A DNA stretch of 64,000 bases from Narthecium ossifragum. Taxonomy: Eukaryota; Streptophyta; Magnoliopsida; Dioscoreales; Nartheciaceae. The notes under the pieces were generated by a model. It was not told where the DNA came from and did no database searches. It saw nothing but the letters and a program-made list of their open reading frames with translations. Below are positions 45,233 through 56,597 of the stretch, piece after piece. The DNA lies in assembly GCA_963920575.1 (NCBI GenBank), contig OY986967.1:4323869-4387868 (forward strand), written 5' to 3'. Every line of letters begins with the position of its first letter. Positions within the stretch are counted from its first letter, which is position 1. The translations under genes and the position numbers were made by a program.

Positions 45233-47976
45233 AGTCACTCGCTTAGTCACTAAGATTTCTTTTAATAAAATGGGTTTTTCGCATATCGCTACCTCCATTT
45301 TAAGGTTTTTGTATAAAATGCCTCCCTTATTGAATTTTCGGTGTATCTTGTGCAATCCTATATCAGCTGGGGTTGCTGGGATTACCTTTCTCAACATCGC
45401 CTAGGACTTCATATCGAATCCGATTTCAGCATTGGGATCATCATACTCACCATTGACGCTGTGATCATCTAGCCTGCTAGTATCAGAGCAGATATCTTGA
45501 ATTTAAACCTAACCCTGTGCACACGAAGCCCGATCCTCAAATGAATTATTAACATGCAAGGACTTATAATCATTAGTACATCCATGAAAGCGCGTATTAG
45601 AAATAATTATTAATACGTATAAGCTCAAATCTCTCCAAACAACTGAAACTTTTTAGTTGAGTGATTAGAGATTCATATAGTATGATAGTACGGATCTTGA
45701 GTTCATGTTTGATGAAACTCAGAGGACTATGCACGTACCCTCGGGGATACGGCCTACTCGAAGGTGCACTGCATGGCAAGTTAAGGAGTTTGGCACTGAT
45801 CAAACACACCAGCCGGTTAATTAATTTGTGCTTGCTTAGGGATAATGTTTTGTACTTGCAAACCAATGGCTCATGTGCCAGTGGCGCTTGCAGTATGAGG
45901 GTAATGTATTGTGAGAATCAAGCAGCGATGATGTGGTCTTCATCGGGCACAAACCGTGATCTTAGCCATTGCCTGAGCGGTTGATGAGGTTTATGAGGTG
46001 AGAAGCCCAACTCTTGGATATTGCCTGAGCCGTTGGCTCGGCAAGGCGGCGCGTCGCAGCCACCCCGACCATCGGTAATGCATGTGGAATGATAGAAATC
46101 AAAGGAACACAGAATTTAGCAATAGACAGTACTGAAGAAGGCAAATTAGTGGTCACTCACTTAGTCACTAAGATTTCTTTTAATAAAATGGGTATTTCGC
46201 ATATTGCTACCTCTATTTTAAGGTTTTTGCATAAAATGCCTCCCTTATTGAATTTTCGGTGTATCTTGTGCAATCCTATTTCAGCTGGGGTTGTTGGGAT
46301 TACCTTTCTCAACGTCGCCTAGGACGTCACATAATTCTTTTGTTGTTCCTATCAGCACAAAATTGTCAAGTCCGGTTTTAGCATTGGAATCATCATACTC
46401 ACCATTGACGCTATGATCATCTAGACTGCTAGTATCAGAGCAGATATCTTGAATTTAAACCTAACCCTGTGCACACATAGCCCGATCCTCAAATGAATTA
46501 TTAACATGCGAAGACTTCTAATCATTAGGACATGCGTGAAAGAGTGTATTAGAAATAATTATTAATACGTATAAACTCAAATCTCTCCAAACAAGTTAAA
46601 CGTTTTAATCGAGTGATTAGAGATTCACATAGTATGATAGTAGGGATCTTGAGTTCATGTCTGATGGAACTCGGAGGACTATGCACGTACCCTCGGGGAC
46701 ACAGCCTGTATGAAGGTGCTGACTGCATAGCAAGTTAAGGAGTTTGGCATTGATTAAACACACCAGCTGGTTAATTAATTTATGCTTGCCTAGGGATAAT
46801 GTTTTGTACTTGCAAACCAATGGCTCATGTGCCAATGACGCTTGCAGAATGAGGGTAATGTATTGCGAGAATCAAGCAACGACGATGTTGTCTTCATCGG
46901 GCACAAACCGTAATCTTGGCCATTGCCTCAGCAGTTGATGAGGTTTATGAGGTGAGAAGCCCAACTCTTTGGCTATTGCTTGAGCAGTTGGCTCGGCGAG
47001 GAAGCACGGCGCGACCACCCGGACCACCAGTAATGCATGTGGAATGATAGAAATCAAAGGAACAGAAAATTTAGCAATAGACAATACTGATGAAGGCAAA
47101 TTAGTGGTCACTCGCTTAGTCAATAAGATTTCTTTTAATAAAATGGGTTTTTCGCATATTGCTACCTCCATTTTAAGGTTTTTGCATAAAATGTCTCCTT
47201 TATTGAATTTTTGGTGTATCTTGTGCAATCCTATATTGACTGGGGTTGCTAGGATTACCTTTATCAACGTCGCCTAGGACGTCACATAATTCTTTCGTTG
47301 TTCCTATCAACACAAAATTGTCAAGTCCGGTTTCAGCATTGGGATCATCATACTCACCATTGACGCTGTGATCATCTAGCCTGCTAGTATCAGAGTAGAT
47401 ATCTTGAATTTAAACCTAACCCTATGCACACGTAGCCCGATCCTCAAATGAATTATTAACATGCGAGGACTTATAATCATAGTACATGCGTTAAAGTGCG
47501 TATTAGAAATAATTATTAATACGTATAAACTCAAATCTCTTCAAACAACTTAAACTTTTTGATTGAGTGATTAGAGATTCATATAGTATGATAGTAGGGA
47601 TCTTGAGTTCATGTCTGATGGAATTCGAAGGACTATGCACGTACTCTCGGGGACATAGCCTGTACAAAGGTACAGACTTCATGACAAGTTAAGGAGTTTG
47701 GCACTGATCTAACACACAAGCCGGTTAATTAATTTATGCTTGCCTAAGGATAATGGTTTGTACTTGCAAACGAATGGCTCATGTGCCAATGGCGTTTAAT
47801 GTATTACGAGAATCAAGCGGTTGATAAGGTTTATGAGATGAGAAGCCCAACTCTTGGCTATTGCCTGAGCAGTTAGCTCGGCGAGGCGGCACCCGGATCA
47901 TCGGTAACGCATGTGGAATGATGGAAATCAAGGGAACACGGAATTTAGCGATAGACAGTACTGAAGAAGGCAAATT
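45233..47976. repeat. Tandem array: three copies of a ~0.93-kb unit
   Basis: Units start at about 45233, 46152 and 47106 (periods ~919 and ~954); the third ends near 47976 against the TIL 3' side. Shared phrases include CACTCGCTTAGTCACTAAG, ATCATCATACTCACCATTG and TAGTATCAGAGCAGATATC. The last of these is a variant of the initiator-Met primer-binding site. On the minus strand each unit keeps a peptide like LPSSVLSIAKFxVPLISIIP, which I do not recognise; frames differ between units. Copies are roughly 90% alike. Confidence 0.85.
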
Positions 47977-48127
47977 TACAACAAAGCAAAAGAAAACATA
48001 GATAATACCTCCTCCATCTACAGAGGGATGCTACTTGTCTCTTTTAAGTACTCAGTACTCACTCTCTTGATATATAGTTGGCAGCAAAGCAAATATACAT
48101 ATAACGCATCTCCTCCAAACTAAACTA

Positions 48128-49101
48128 CTACTTGCCCATGACGGACTTGAACCACCAGATGCCCTTGTTGTCAGTTGGTCCTATCTCTGATTCTGGTGGA
48201 GTGTCTGACTGTAGAGTCTTGTGGAGCTTCTTGACATCATACCCTACTTCTGTGGCCTTCTCTAGCAGCGAGTTGTACACCTCCTCGTCCATTTTGGTCT
48301 GCCTGCATAGGATCTAAAGGAACAACCCAATGGCAATTAGTTTTTTCCTCTAATTATTTGAAGATGGAAACCTCATCATAGGAGCCCATGGTGAGTAATT
48401 CCATCAAAAAGAACACTTTTTAAAGCTATAATTTAAGGTAAAAACCAGAAATTTAAGATCTGAAACAGCCCTGGCTAGCATTCATTACCATAGCGCATTT
48501 GAATTCACCACCAAACAGTAGAGCATATGAAGAAAACCATAATAAAGTTTGGTTTAATCCCCAAAAAAGGCCATCTTTTTTTATTGTTAAAACACCCAAA
48601 TTGAAAGCCCAAATCTAAGATAAAACCTCAAAAATCTCAATGGGATTCGCATTGAACAACAATCCACCACGAAATCAAAAGATCAAACATTGAAGAAAAA
48701 GTTTGCAGAGATGAAATGAAGCGTACCCATAAGTATCTCCTGGAAGGCTGCCCAATAAGAGCGTACTGGTAATCCTCATCGATGTAGAGCACCCAATAGT
48801 CCCCGACCACCGGTATTATCGGGAGGAAGGGCGGCACGTAGAACTTGACCTTGAGCTTGGCCTCGTCGCTGCTAGGGTCGGCCTTGTAGGCGGACCCCTC
48901 GATGTAGCTGCGCTTGCCGCCGCTCCAGGTCTCGTTTAGGACGTGGATGGTGCCGTCGTCGTTGAGCTTGTAGGTGGCGCGCGTGTCCCGGCCGTCCCGC
49001 GGCTGGAAGAACGACGGGATCGACGCGATCTCGTACCACCGCCCCATGAACCGCTCCAGGTCCAGCCCCCGCACCACCGGCATCTCCTTGTTCGCCGCCA
49101 T
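48128..49101 (-). CDS. TIL: Temperature-induced lipocalin (TIL)
   Basis: Two exons on the minus strand, 49101-48727 (125 codons) and 48313-48128 (61 codons plus stop), with a GT/AG intron in phase 0. The product is 186 residues, the usual length for plant TIL. The start MAANKEMPVVRGLDLERFMG gives the lipocalin GxW motif at residues 20-22 (GRW). Further motifs are YKLNDDGTIHVLNETW, PFLPIIPVVGDYWVLYID and RRYLW; exon 2 begins ILCRQTKMDEEVYNSLLEKA and ends IWWFKSVMGK. There is no signal peptide. In the family, TIL binds lipids at the plasma membrane and protects against heat, cold and oxidative stress. Upstream in-frame codons exist, but this ATG matches the family start and sits 67 bp behind a TATA box. 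Exon 1 is GC-rich, exon 2 is not. The gene looks intact. Confidence 0.93.
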
Positions 49102-49167
49102 GCTCGCGCCTCTAGAGATCTGAAGAGAGCTTTGAGAGGATATGAAAGAGGGCTGTGAGCGATTCGA

Positions 49168-49175
49168 TTTATATA
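49168..49175 (-). promoter_or_regulatory. TATA box of TIL
   Basis: TATATAAA on the minus strand, 67 bp upstream of the TIL ATG, predicting a leader of about 40 nt. Confidence 0.7.
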
Positions 49176-49359
49176 GAGAGCGAAAGGATAAGGTGAGACG
49201 TGGAGTCGTTTGGGGACGACGCCCATAGGTTTTGGAAATGCTGCTATGCGTACTAATGTAGTGGCTCCACATTGTTAGCCAGTCGCCTTTCGGAACGTGG
49301 CCAGGTGTCTTGTTTAAGAGAGTACGCAAGAATAGTGTTTCCAAATGTTTCTTGGGAGG

Positions 49360-49367
49360 TTCTGGAA
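49360..49367 (-). promoter_or_regulatory. Heat-shock-element-like motif upstream of TIL
   Basis: TTCTGGAA, a palindromic TTCnnGAA core, lies about 185 bp upstream of the TATA box. A further TTC occurs at 49350, separated from it by seven bases. This fits heat induction known for TIL genes, but a single dimer site is weak evidence. Confidence 0.4.
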
Positions 49368-49779
49368 TCGTGGGGTCGCTGTAGAAGACGTGATGGTTCG
49401 ATCGCAGCCGTTCGATTTGGGAAATAAAATAATTAGGATGGGAATTTTAGTGCTAAAAATAGGAAATATTCTATCAGAGTTGTTTGGTATTAAATGTACG
49501 GCTATTAGTCCGGAATCTTCTGATCCCTTCCTTTTTCCAACACCTCATGTATTTTACGGAAAACCCCCACTCATTTCTTTTAGATTAGGACTTTTTCTCG
49601 TGCGTTCTCTTTTTTCTCTCTCTCCTGCGGCTGGGTGCTAGGGCATCGGAGGCGTGGCTTTCGAGGAGCGGATTCCGACGATCGGAGTTGACGGATGCAT
49701 GGAGGAGCTGTCCTATCTCTTCAAGTAGGTGTTTCTACCTCTATCTTTGGATCGGCTTCTCCTAGGATAGGTTTATTGC

Positions 49780-51890
49780 CTTTTCGCTGTAGGAATACTT
49801 ATTAGAATGTTGTGTAATTGGTTGTGCATGTGTTATAGATGCTTTGAAATATTCCTATGTAGCAATTTCCGTATTTCATCGGCTGAATCTTGTATTATCG
49901 CCGTTTATGGGTTTTCGGCCATTTTAACCTAAATTAGTCATTTAACCGTCAAAAATATGATTTCTTTGCATCATTGGTTTCCCCATCATCTTTTATGCAT
50001 GCTTGCAAAGTTTCAATGATTTCCAACAAGATTTGATCCTTGAAATCCAAGGAATTGGATTTCCGGCACTGTTCTGATGAACTGTGCCTAAGGCTCGACG
50101 GTAGATCGGTGCATCGACCGTCAAGTGTTGTTTTACACTTTCTGGACCTTGCGGTCGACCGTTGGATCGACCGTCACATCGACCGTCAGGTTCTGTCGGG
50201 ATTTTAGCCTCCCACGGTCGATGGGTCGATCGACCGTGGGTTCTCTCTCTTTTTCATCCTGCCTCACGGTCGACTGTCGGATCGACCGTCGCATCGTCCG
50301 TGAGGCTCTGTCTCGTTTTGGGCTCCCGACAGTCGATAGGCCGATCGACCGTCGCCCATGTGGTTTTCCTCGTTTTGGCCTCACGATCGACCGTTGGATC
50401 GACCGTGACATCGTCCGTGGCCTCACGGTCGATCGGAGGATCGACCGTGACATCCGTGGGCCCTTGAATGTGATTTTCTGGCTTTTCTTGGACGGTTTTG
50501 ATTGGTGATTAGTATCTAAACATGTTGGGAAGCATGTATATAGATTTGATGAGGTTTTCAAAGGATTTATATCGAGTTTGAGGATCGATTCGAGTTTTCC
50601 CTTTTTGGGCAACTCTAGGGTTTTGATTGTATTTAATACATGTTGGATTATGGTTAAATGCTTAGTTGGTTGCTTAACCATTAGTTGGCCATGAGTGCTA
50701 GCTAATGAAGAATTGTGGAACCTTAGCCTCTTGCCGGCGAGTGCCGAGGGCTATTGTATAAATGTGACCAGTTACCTGCGGGGTAACTGTGGAACCTTAG
50801 TCTGTCAGGTGCAGGAGTGCACTGAAAACTATTGTATATCTGTGTTGAATGCTTTGCTCAGATGTTTGTGTGGTTAGCATAGATATACTGTATTTGAGTC
50901 CTTTGCTATGCTTACCCTTTGGCTAGCTGTAAGCTATGCCTAGCCCTGTATAATGGATGACATCTTGTTGCATGCTTATATCTTGTTATCTGTGCCTGAG
51001 CATTGCATGCATCTTGATTGCATTAGAGGCATCTGAGGTTAGGCGGGCGATGGTTTGGTTCGCCGATCCGAGGCTCTCGGGTAGCTCGGATCTAGCCTTA
51101 GGGCCGTGGCTGGGTAGTCAGGATTAGTGTGTGATTGTATTGATCTGAATAACTTGTGATTGAGGATGCACGCTAGTTGACTCTGATCGGTGTTTGAGGT
51201 TTAGAGGTCGTGTTGGTCTCCCAAGGCCAAGTGCTAAGGATAGTTGTTGATGTCCCTGACGTGTGTCCCCAGGCAGTGGTTTCCTGCTGGGTAAGGGTGT
51301 TCCTACTGGTTCTGGTTCTTTGTTTCCTCCCAGCGTGTTTGGTTGATATTCCCAGCGTGGTCGGTTGAGAAGAGTAGGATCCCTTGGGGAATCGATAGGG
51401 GTTGTGGAACCCCGTGGCATTCCTTAGACTTGAGCGGGGAGACAACACTATTGTTGTTTTCCTCCCTTCAGTGTGCCATAGAGTAGAACCCTACTGAGCT
51501 TATCGCTCACTCCTACCCGGGCTGCGTTTGCAGGTGCAGGCGCCAGTTCTTCTTCAGTAGAGTCGGCGGATCAGCTTTGGTGGCGCGACTACATCCAGAG
51601 GTGGTTGAGGTTGCTGGAGGATTATTTGTTGTACTTTGGCAGTTTTGTAAATTGTAAACATATTTGAGGAATTATGGGATCAATGTACAATATTCTTTCA
51701 TTGGAAGATTTGTATCAAATATTGAATAGTACAACTGATGTTATGTAAATTGAATTTCTGTTTCACCTCTGGAATACAATTGTTTAAGTTTTTAATAATT
51801 TCCGCTTTGTATCGCGCCAGCTGGAGATGAATAGTGTAGGTTTCCCCTCACGCCTCGGCTCGGATGGGTTTTCTGGGTCGGGGTGTAACA
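49780..51890 (+). mobile_element. LTR-like segment (c), Ty3/gypsy chromovirus-like, with GTCGACCGT motif array
   Basis: Ends GGGTCGGGGTGTAACA (51875-51890), a typical chromovirus LTR 3' end. It holds CTACTGAGCTTATCGCTCAC and GGGCTGCGTTTGCAGGTGCAGG, which match the minus strand of the LTR at 57108-59290. The motif array lies at 50094-50462. The 5' end is not clear and no coding part follows, so it is a solo or partial LTR. Short open frames across the array are a by-product of the repeats. Confidence 0.65.
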
Positions 51891-52120
51891 CACACACACA
51901 CACTCTCTCTCTCTCTCTCTTCCAACGTCAGCAAACCAAGACCGGTCAAAATTGATTCTCTCTCTCTCTCTCTTCCTCCTACGACAGCAAATCAAGGAAG
52001 GAAGCAGTCAAAATAGCAAAAGCCGGTCAAAATTGATTCTCTCTCTTCCTCCTACGTCAGCAAATCAAGGAAAGCAGTCAAAATACACAAAAGCCGGTCA
52101 AAATTGGGTAATTAAGTAAT
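51891..52120. repeat. AC/TC microsatellite and three ~70-bp tandem repeats
   Basis: An (AC)n(TC)n run starts right after the LTR end. It is followed by three copies of a unit with TCTCTCTTCC, GTCAGCAAATCAAGGA and AGCCGGTCAAAATTGATT at about 51905, 51958 and 52038. Confidence 0.75.
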
Positions 52121-52249
52121 TTACATGCCCCGGTTAGATTATAACCATGGTTAAGTTAGATGGATAGACGGAGAGGTAGCTTTACGCATTTTTCAAATTT
52201 TCAAGGGTACATTAGTAAGCTGAAAAAATATAAGGGTAATTATGATATC

Positions 52250-54830
52250 TAGAAACTTTTAAAGGAGAAATATGTAAAAAGCCCTTTAGATTAATAAGCC
52301 CAAATCAAGTAAAAAGACAATAATACCATTGTTTTATTTTCCTTTTTTTTATTCCAGTTTTTTCTCTCTCCTCTCTCTCCTCTCTTCTCTGGCGACCGTC
52401 AGAAAGCTCTGGCATTGCCCTGACCTCGTCCAGCGTCGCCCAGGGCCCCCGCGACCCTCCTCACCCACAAAACCCACACCAAGCTCCTCCCTCCGATGTC
52501 GACGCCTTCGTTGTCCTCGCCTCCACCTCCTCGAGCTCCCTTGCTGCAACCCGGCGCCACTACCGTCGAGAACCGCCGCCTCTGACCTCGTCGTCCTCCA
52601 CAATAGTTAGATTCGGAACCCCCTAACCCTCCCGATCTCTTCTCCTTCATCTCCATCTCAGATTTGATGACGACGTCCACCTTCCTCCCTTCAAAACCCG
52701 CCGACACCGCCACCTTAGTTCCACCGCCTACGGCTATGCCACCGGCGATTTAACCCAGGGGATGAAGTCCTCAGGCTATCATAAATCACATCCCCACCGA
52801 CGACCGTACATCCCTCCTTGCCGACGATCGGGCTCCGGCAACTCCCAGCCGTCCAACTGACCTTCTGCCATCTTCAACCACTCGATCCGGATTCAACAGA
52901 TCTCAGCCATCTGATCGAGATTTGAGTTCATCCAAACCTCCAGCCAAAACAAATCCGATCAGACTCGATATACTCCACCAAGTTGGTTTTGACTTGATAT
53001 GTGAGCTTAATCCGATCATGCCTAAATCCAACAATCCAGACTTGAACTCAGATCCGAGCCGAGAGCCAGAGCTATGAAAAGTTTTAATCAAAATGCAATT
53101 TACGCATCAAAATTGTACATAAAATTTGGAAAATTAACCATCTAAAATTGACAAAAATGCATTTTTATCTTTTTAAATTCATTTTCATCTTTCTAAAATT
53201 CATTTTCATCATTCTAAATTCATTTTCATCTTTTTAAATACATTTTCATATTTTTAATTACATTTTCAACTTTTCTGCATTTTCATATTTTTAAATTCAT
53301 TTTCATCTTTTTAAATGCATTTTCATCTTTTTAAATTCATTTTCATCTTTTTACATCCACTTTTATTCCGTAATTTTCTTTATCTTTTCCCCTATTTTTC
53401 ATTACTTTTCTACGAATTTTTTTCCTATTTTTTTGCCCTTTTTCATCTTTAACTCACATATCAAAAATAAATCAGAAAGATGAAAATAGATCAGAAAGAT
53501 GAAAATAGATCATAATGATGAAAATAGATCCCGCATTTTCATCTTTTTAATTCCATTTTTATTTTTTAAACTCCAGTTTCATATTTTTAAATGCATTTTT
53601 ATCTTCCTTGTATTTTCATCTTTTCAACTCCATTTTCATATGTTAAAATTCATTCTTATCTTTTTAACTCTATTTTCATCTTTTTAAATTCATTTTTATC
53701 TTTTTAAATGCATTTTTATCTTTTCAGCATTTTCATCTTATTAAATACATCAATGTTTTTAGAGTTTGGGTGAAGCACTCATCTTCCATGTTATCTTCTT
53801 TCACATATTTTCCCTAATTTTCTCTACAATTTATCTATTTTTCCACCCATTTTCCTATCTAATCCCTATTCTCCTCTCGCCTCTCTCCTGGCCGGATCGC
53901 CTCGGCTCGCCCCTCCGCCCGCATGGCTCACCAAGGCAACCAGGACTTCATCGTCCCGGCTCGCCCTCGAGCCAACGTCCTTCGCCACCATCCATCTACA
54001 AGCCGCTCCGACGACCCCGTCCTTCCCAATCACCACCAATCGCCAGTACTCCTCACTCTCGACCTCTTTCCAACCTCCTTCGCCTCCAACACCTTCTCCA
54101 TCGACGCCAGCAAACTCCACCCAAACCCTCCATTGCTGGGCACATCCGATGTCCCCATCCATTGCCTCCCACCTCGATTCTTCCTTTGTTCATACTGATC
54201 TCTTGTCTCCTCCGGCCTGCCCACGGCTCATCCGCCGATCCCATAGTGTCTCCGACGATCCCGTCGCGTCTCCAGCAACTCCAGAAGCTTCCTCCTTTCT
54301 CGACCCCACCACAATGCCCACCCGGCCTCCTTCCTCGGCGAGCTTCTCTCCTCTGTCGGATCCAACACCACCTCCACCCAACGCCGCCACTTCCAACGTC
54401 TCTAACGCCATCCAGCACCAGATCTGCCATCCCCAACACCCTACGACCTTCATTCCTTGGCCTGATCCGGCGATCTACCACCACCCTCGACGTGCGGCTC
54501 GTCTTCTCCAACAACATCGGCGCCGCCCCCACTCCAGACCGCCGCCTCCTGCCTCCCCGTCCCCATCCGACCCCAGATCCGGATACTAGAGGTCCTTCCA
54601 ACCCGTCTCCGGCCATCCTCCGACCATATCTAGCAGCTGCTTGCCGTCTCCCCTGCTTGTGCCCATCGTCCCCAACAAGCCACCTGAGTTGGTTCAATCA
54701 GGCTCAACCACTTCGACTAATAAATACATTTACCTATCAGGGGTATTTTAGTCTTTTCTTAATTACACCAGTCAAATAAACCTATCAAATGAGGTTCTAA
54801 CCTTAAAAAAACACATCAAACGGGGTTTTT
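52250..54830. mobile_element. Possible Pack-MULE-like region with GC-rich exon-like blocks
   Basis: Two GC-rich blocks (52380-52750 and 53880-54720) with long but unrecognised frames flank an AT-rich minisatellite. The outer sequence has inverted similarity (AAAAAGACAATAATACC on the left, AAAAGACTAAAATACCCC on the reversed right). No TIR end or target duplication could be fixed. Frames such as 53766-54779 are Pro/Ser-rich without domain signatures, so I do not call a gene. Confidence 0.35.
53150..53760. repeat. Minisatellite with ~20-bp CATTTTCATCTTTTTAAATT unit
   Basis: More than twenty imperfect copies. Near 53460-53530 the unit appears in reverse orientation (AGATGAAAATAGATC), so the array switches strand once and can fold on itself. 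Confidence 0.85.
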
Positions 54831-55528
54831 AGTAAAAGTTTTTACTAAACTGGTGTTATCACCTATTGTCTATTAAATGTATTGTTTTTTGGAATTAAGG
54901 GAAAATTAAAAAAGGGTTTGCATTACTAAAAATGGATAATTTTGGGAATGAGATGGCATTGGTGGCAAATTGTTTGATCCGGAAATGGGTTGCTTGATGG
55001 CTAAGAAACAGGAGATTCCAAGTTGAGTGTATCCGAGAAACATGTTTCTAGTGGTTAAGGGGACGTACAGGACTGGTGGAATGCACCACACGCAAACAAC
55101 GCTTCGTTTTCCTGGACTTCGTCAATGGGCCAAGCCGGCCTGCTAAGCTAAGGCATGATAGGAGACCGTTTTCGGCACCTGTCGGTGCTGCATTGACAGG
55201 CCAGGCCAAATAAGGAAGTGACTAAGGAGTTAGGACGCGCGCGTTTGTTTCGTGGGTTGTGATAATGGGAGATTTTTAATCCGCCGGGAGAATATATATC
55301 CAGGAATTGTCCTCCCATCTCCCATATTGTTTGGTTGCGTTTAGGATTAGATAGCATTAAATTACATGAGAGTTGGGAGAAGTTATTAAGAAGATATCAA
55401 AAGACAAATTTGACCTTTTGTATACAATACCATTATCCAACTAAGAAGGGTATTTTAGAGTTTTCTCTAAAAAGAGGAGTTATCCCAACCCCTCCTAGGA
55501 TAATTTAATCCTATACATGTGGGATTTA
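54831..55528. other. Intergenic, remnants of an older MITE
   Basis: TTGTTTGGTTGCGTTTAGGATTAG near 55328 and, beyond the MITE at 55529, AATGAAACAAACACACCCC near 56040 suggest an older TIR element that the younger MITE entered. No gene seen. Confidence 0.4.
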
Positions 55529-55935
55529 GGCTCCGTTTGGTTGTGCGTTGTGTTTTTTATGACTGTTGTGAGGTGTGGTGTATTTGTAAACTGTGGTGAG
55601 ATGTGGTGCAATAACGGCTTAAAAACTGTTTGGTATGACACGTTAATAATTGTGGTAGAAAAGTGTGTTCATGTAATTTGTTGTTTGGGTGTGCATTTAT
55701 TTTTCAAATATACATTGCAAAATTTTAGTTTGTTAGTTAATTTCTATGTTTGTTACGCCGCAGCCAAGGTGCAGCCAAATGGAAGCACCTATAAACTGCT
55801 TCGTCTATGGCGCAGTTTTTGCGTGGTCCCTACCAGTCTGCTATCATTCCCAAACTGGATTTTTTTGAACGCGGCTGCATTTGGTAAAAAAAAAAAGTGC
55901 GTTTGGGCTGTAGGAGCGCACGACCAAACGGACCC
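55529..55935. mobile_element. 407-bp PIF/Harbinger-type MITE
   Basis: 3-bp target duplication TTA at 55526-55528 and 55936-55938. TIRs GGCTCCGTTTGGTTGTGCG and CGCACGACCAAACGGACCC. No coding capacity. Confidence 0.85.
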
Positions 55936-56154
55936 TTAGACTCTCATGGGATTAATATTCTAACCTTCAAAAAGTGTATTAAACATGAGATAAAGTGGGA
56001 TAACATGATTACTAATCATATTTTAGCTCTTATCCAATGAAACAAACACACCCCAAATACTTTCAATAATTCGAGTGGCATTTTAGTAAAACCAAGATTT
56101 CAGGGAGGTATCTATGCTATTTTTTAAAATGTAAGGGGTGTTTTTGTACCATTA

Positions 56155-56558
56155 GGGTGCGTTTGGTTGCGGGATAGTTTATCCCAGGATTAGAGGGGAT
56201 GATGATTGATATCCTGGGATAAATAGTGTGATATGTATGGTAGTTTGTTAAAAAGTAGTGATAAATTAGTAATGTTTGGTTGAAAAAGTGGGATAAAGTT
56301 GATGTGATTGGTTGAAAAGTAGGGATAATGAAGTAATGATTGGTTGAAAAGTGAAAAAGTAAGAATAAAGTTGATGTGATTGGTTGAAAATAAGAGAAAA
56401 TGTAGTAATAATTGGTTGAAAAGTAGGGATAAAGTGGGGATAGGAATGTGGATAAAAGTGAGATATAAATGGGGATTCGATGGTGTTTGGTTACAATGCA
56501 GGTATAAAATGGACTTAACCCGGGATAGGGATTCCCTATCCCCAAACCAAACAAGCCC
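56155..56558. mobile_element. 404-bp PIF/Harbinger-type MITE
   Basis: Target duplication TTA at 56152-56154 and 56559-56561. TIRs GGGTGCGTTTGGTTGCGGGA and TCCCCAAACCAAACAAGCCC. Internal tandem phrases ATTGGTTGAAAAGTAGGGAT. Related to 26749-27155. Confidence 0.85.
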
Positions 56559-56597
56559 TTAAGCTTTTGTAAGGATAGATATGTAATTAACCATTGG

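Noticed and set aside
45235..47976. Tandem array considered as CRISPR-like or as a tandem gene cluster
   Set aside because: Units are ~0.93 kb and nearly contiguous without spacers, in a plant genome; frames differ between units, so no gene cluster is supported.
49345..49641. 98-codon plus-strand frame upstream of TIL
   Set aside because: Lies in the TIL promoter region, no family motif, and its composition is not distinctive.
50133..50681. 182-codon minus-strand frame across the GTCGACCGT array
   Set aside because: Its repeated RSIxRSTVRP-type peptide follows from the repeated DNA motif in an LTR; both strands are open, which argues against selection on a protein.
53766..54779. 337-codon frame on the plus strand
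   Set aside because: Pro/Ser/His-rich with no recognisable domain; its start lies in AT-rich satellite flank, and the minus strand is open over the same stretch. Looks like GC-rich captured or random sequence.
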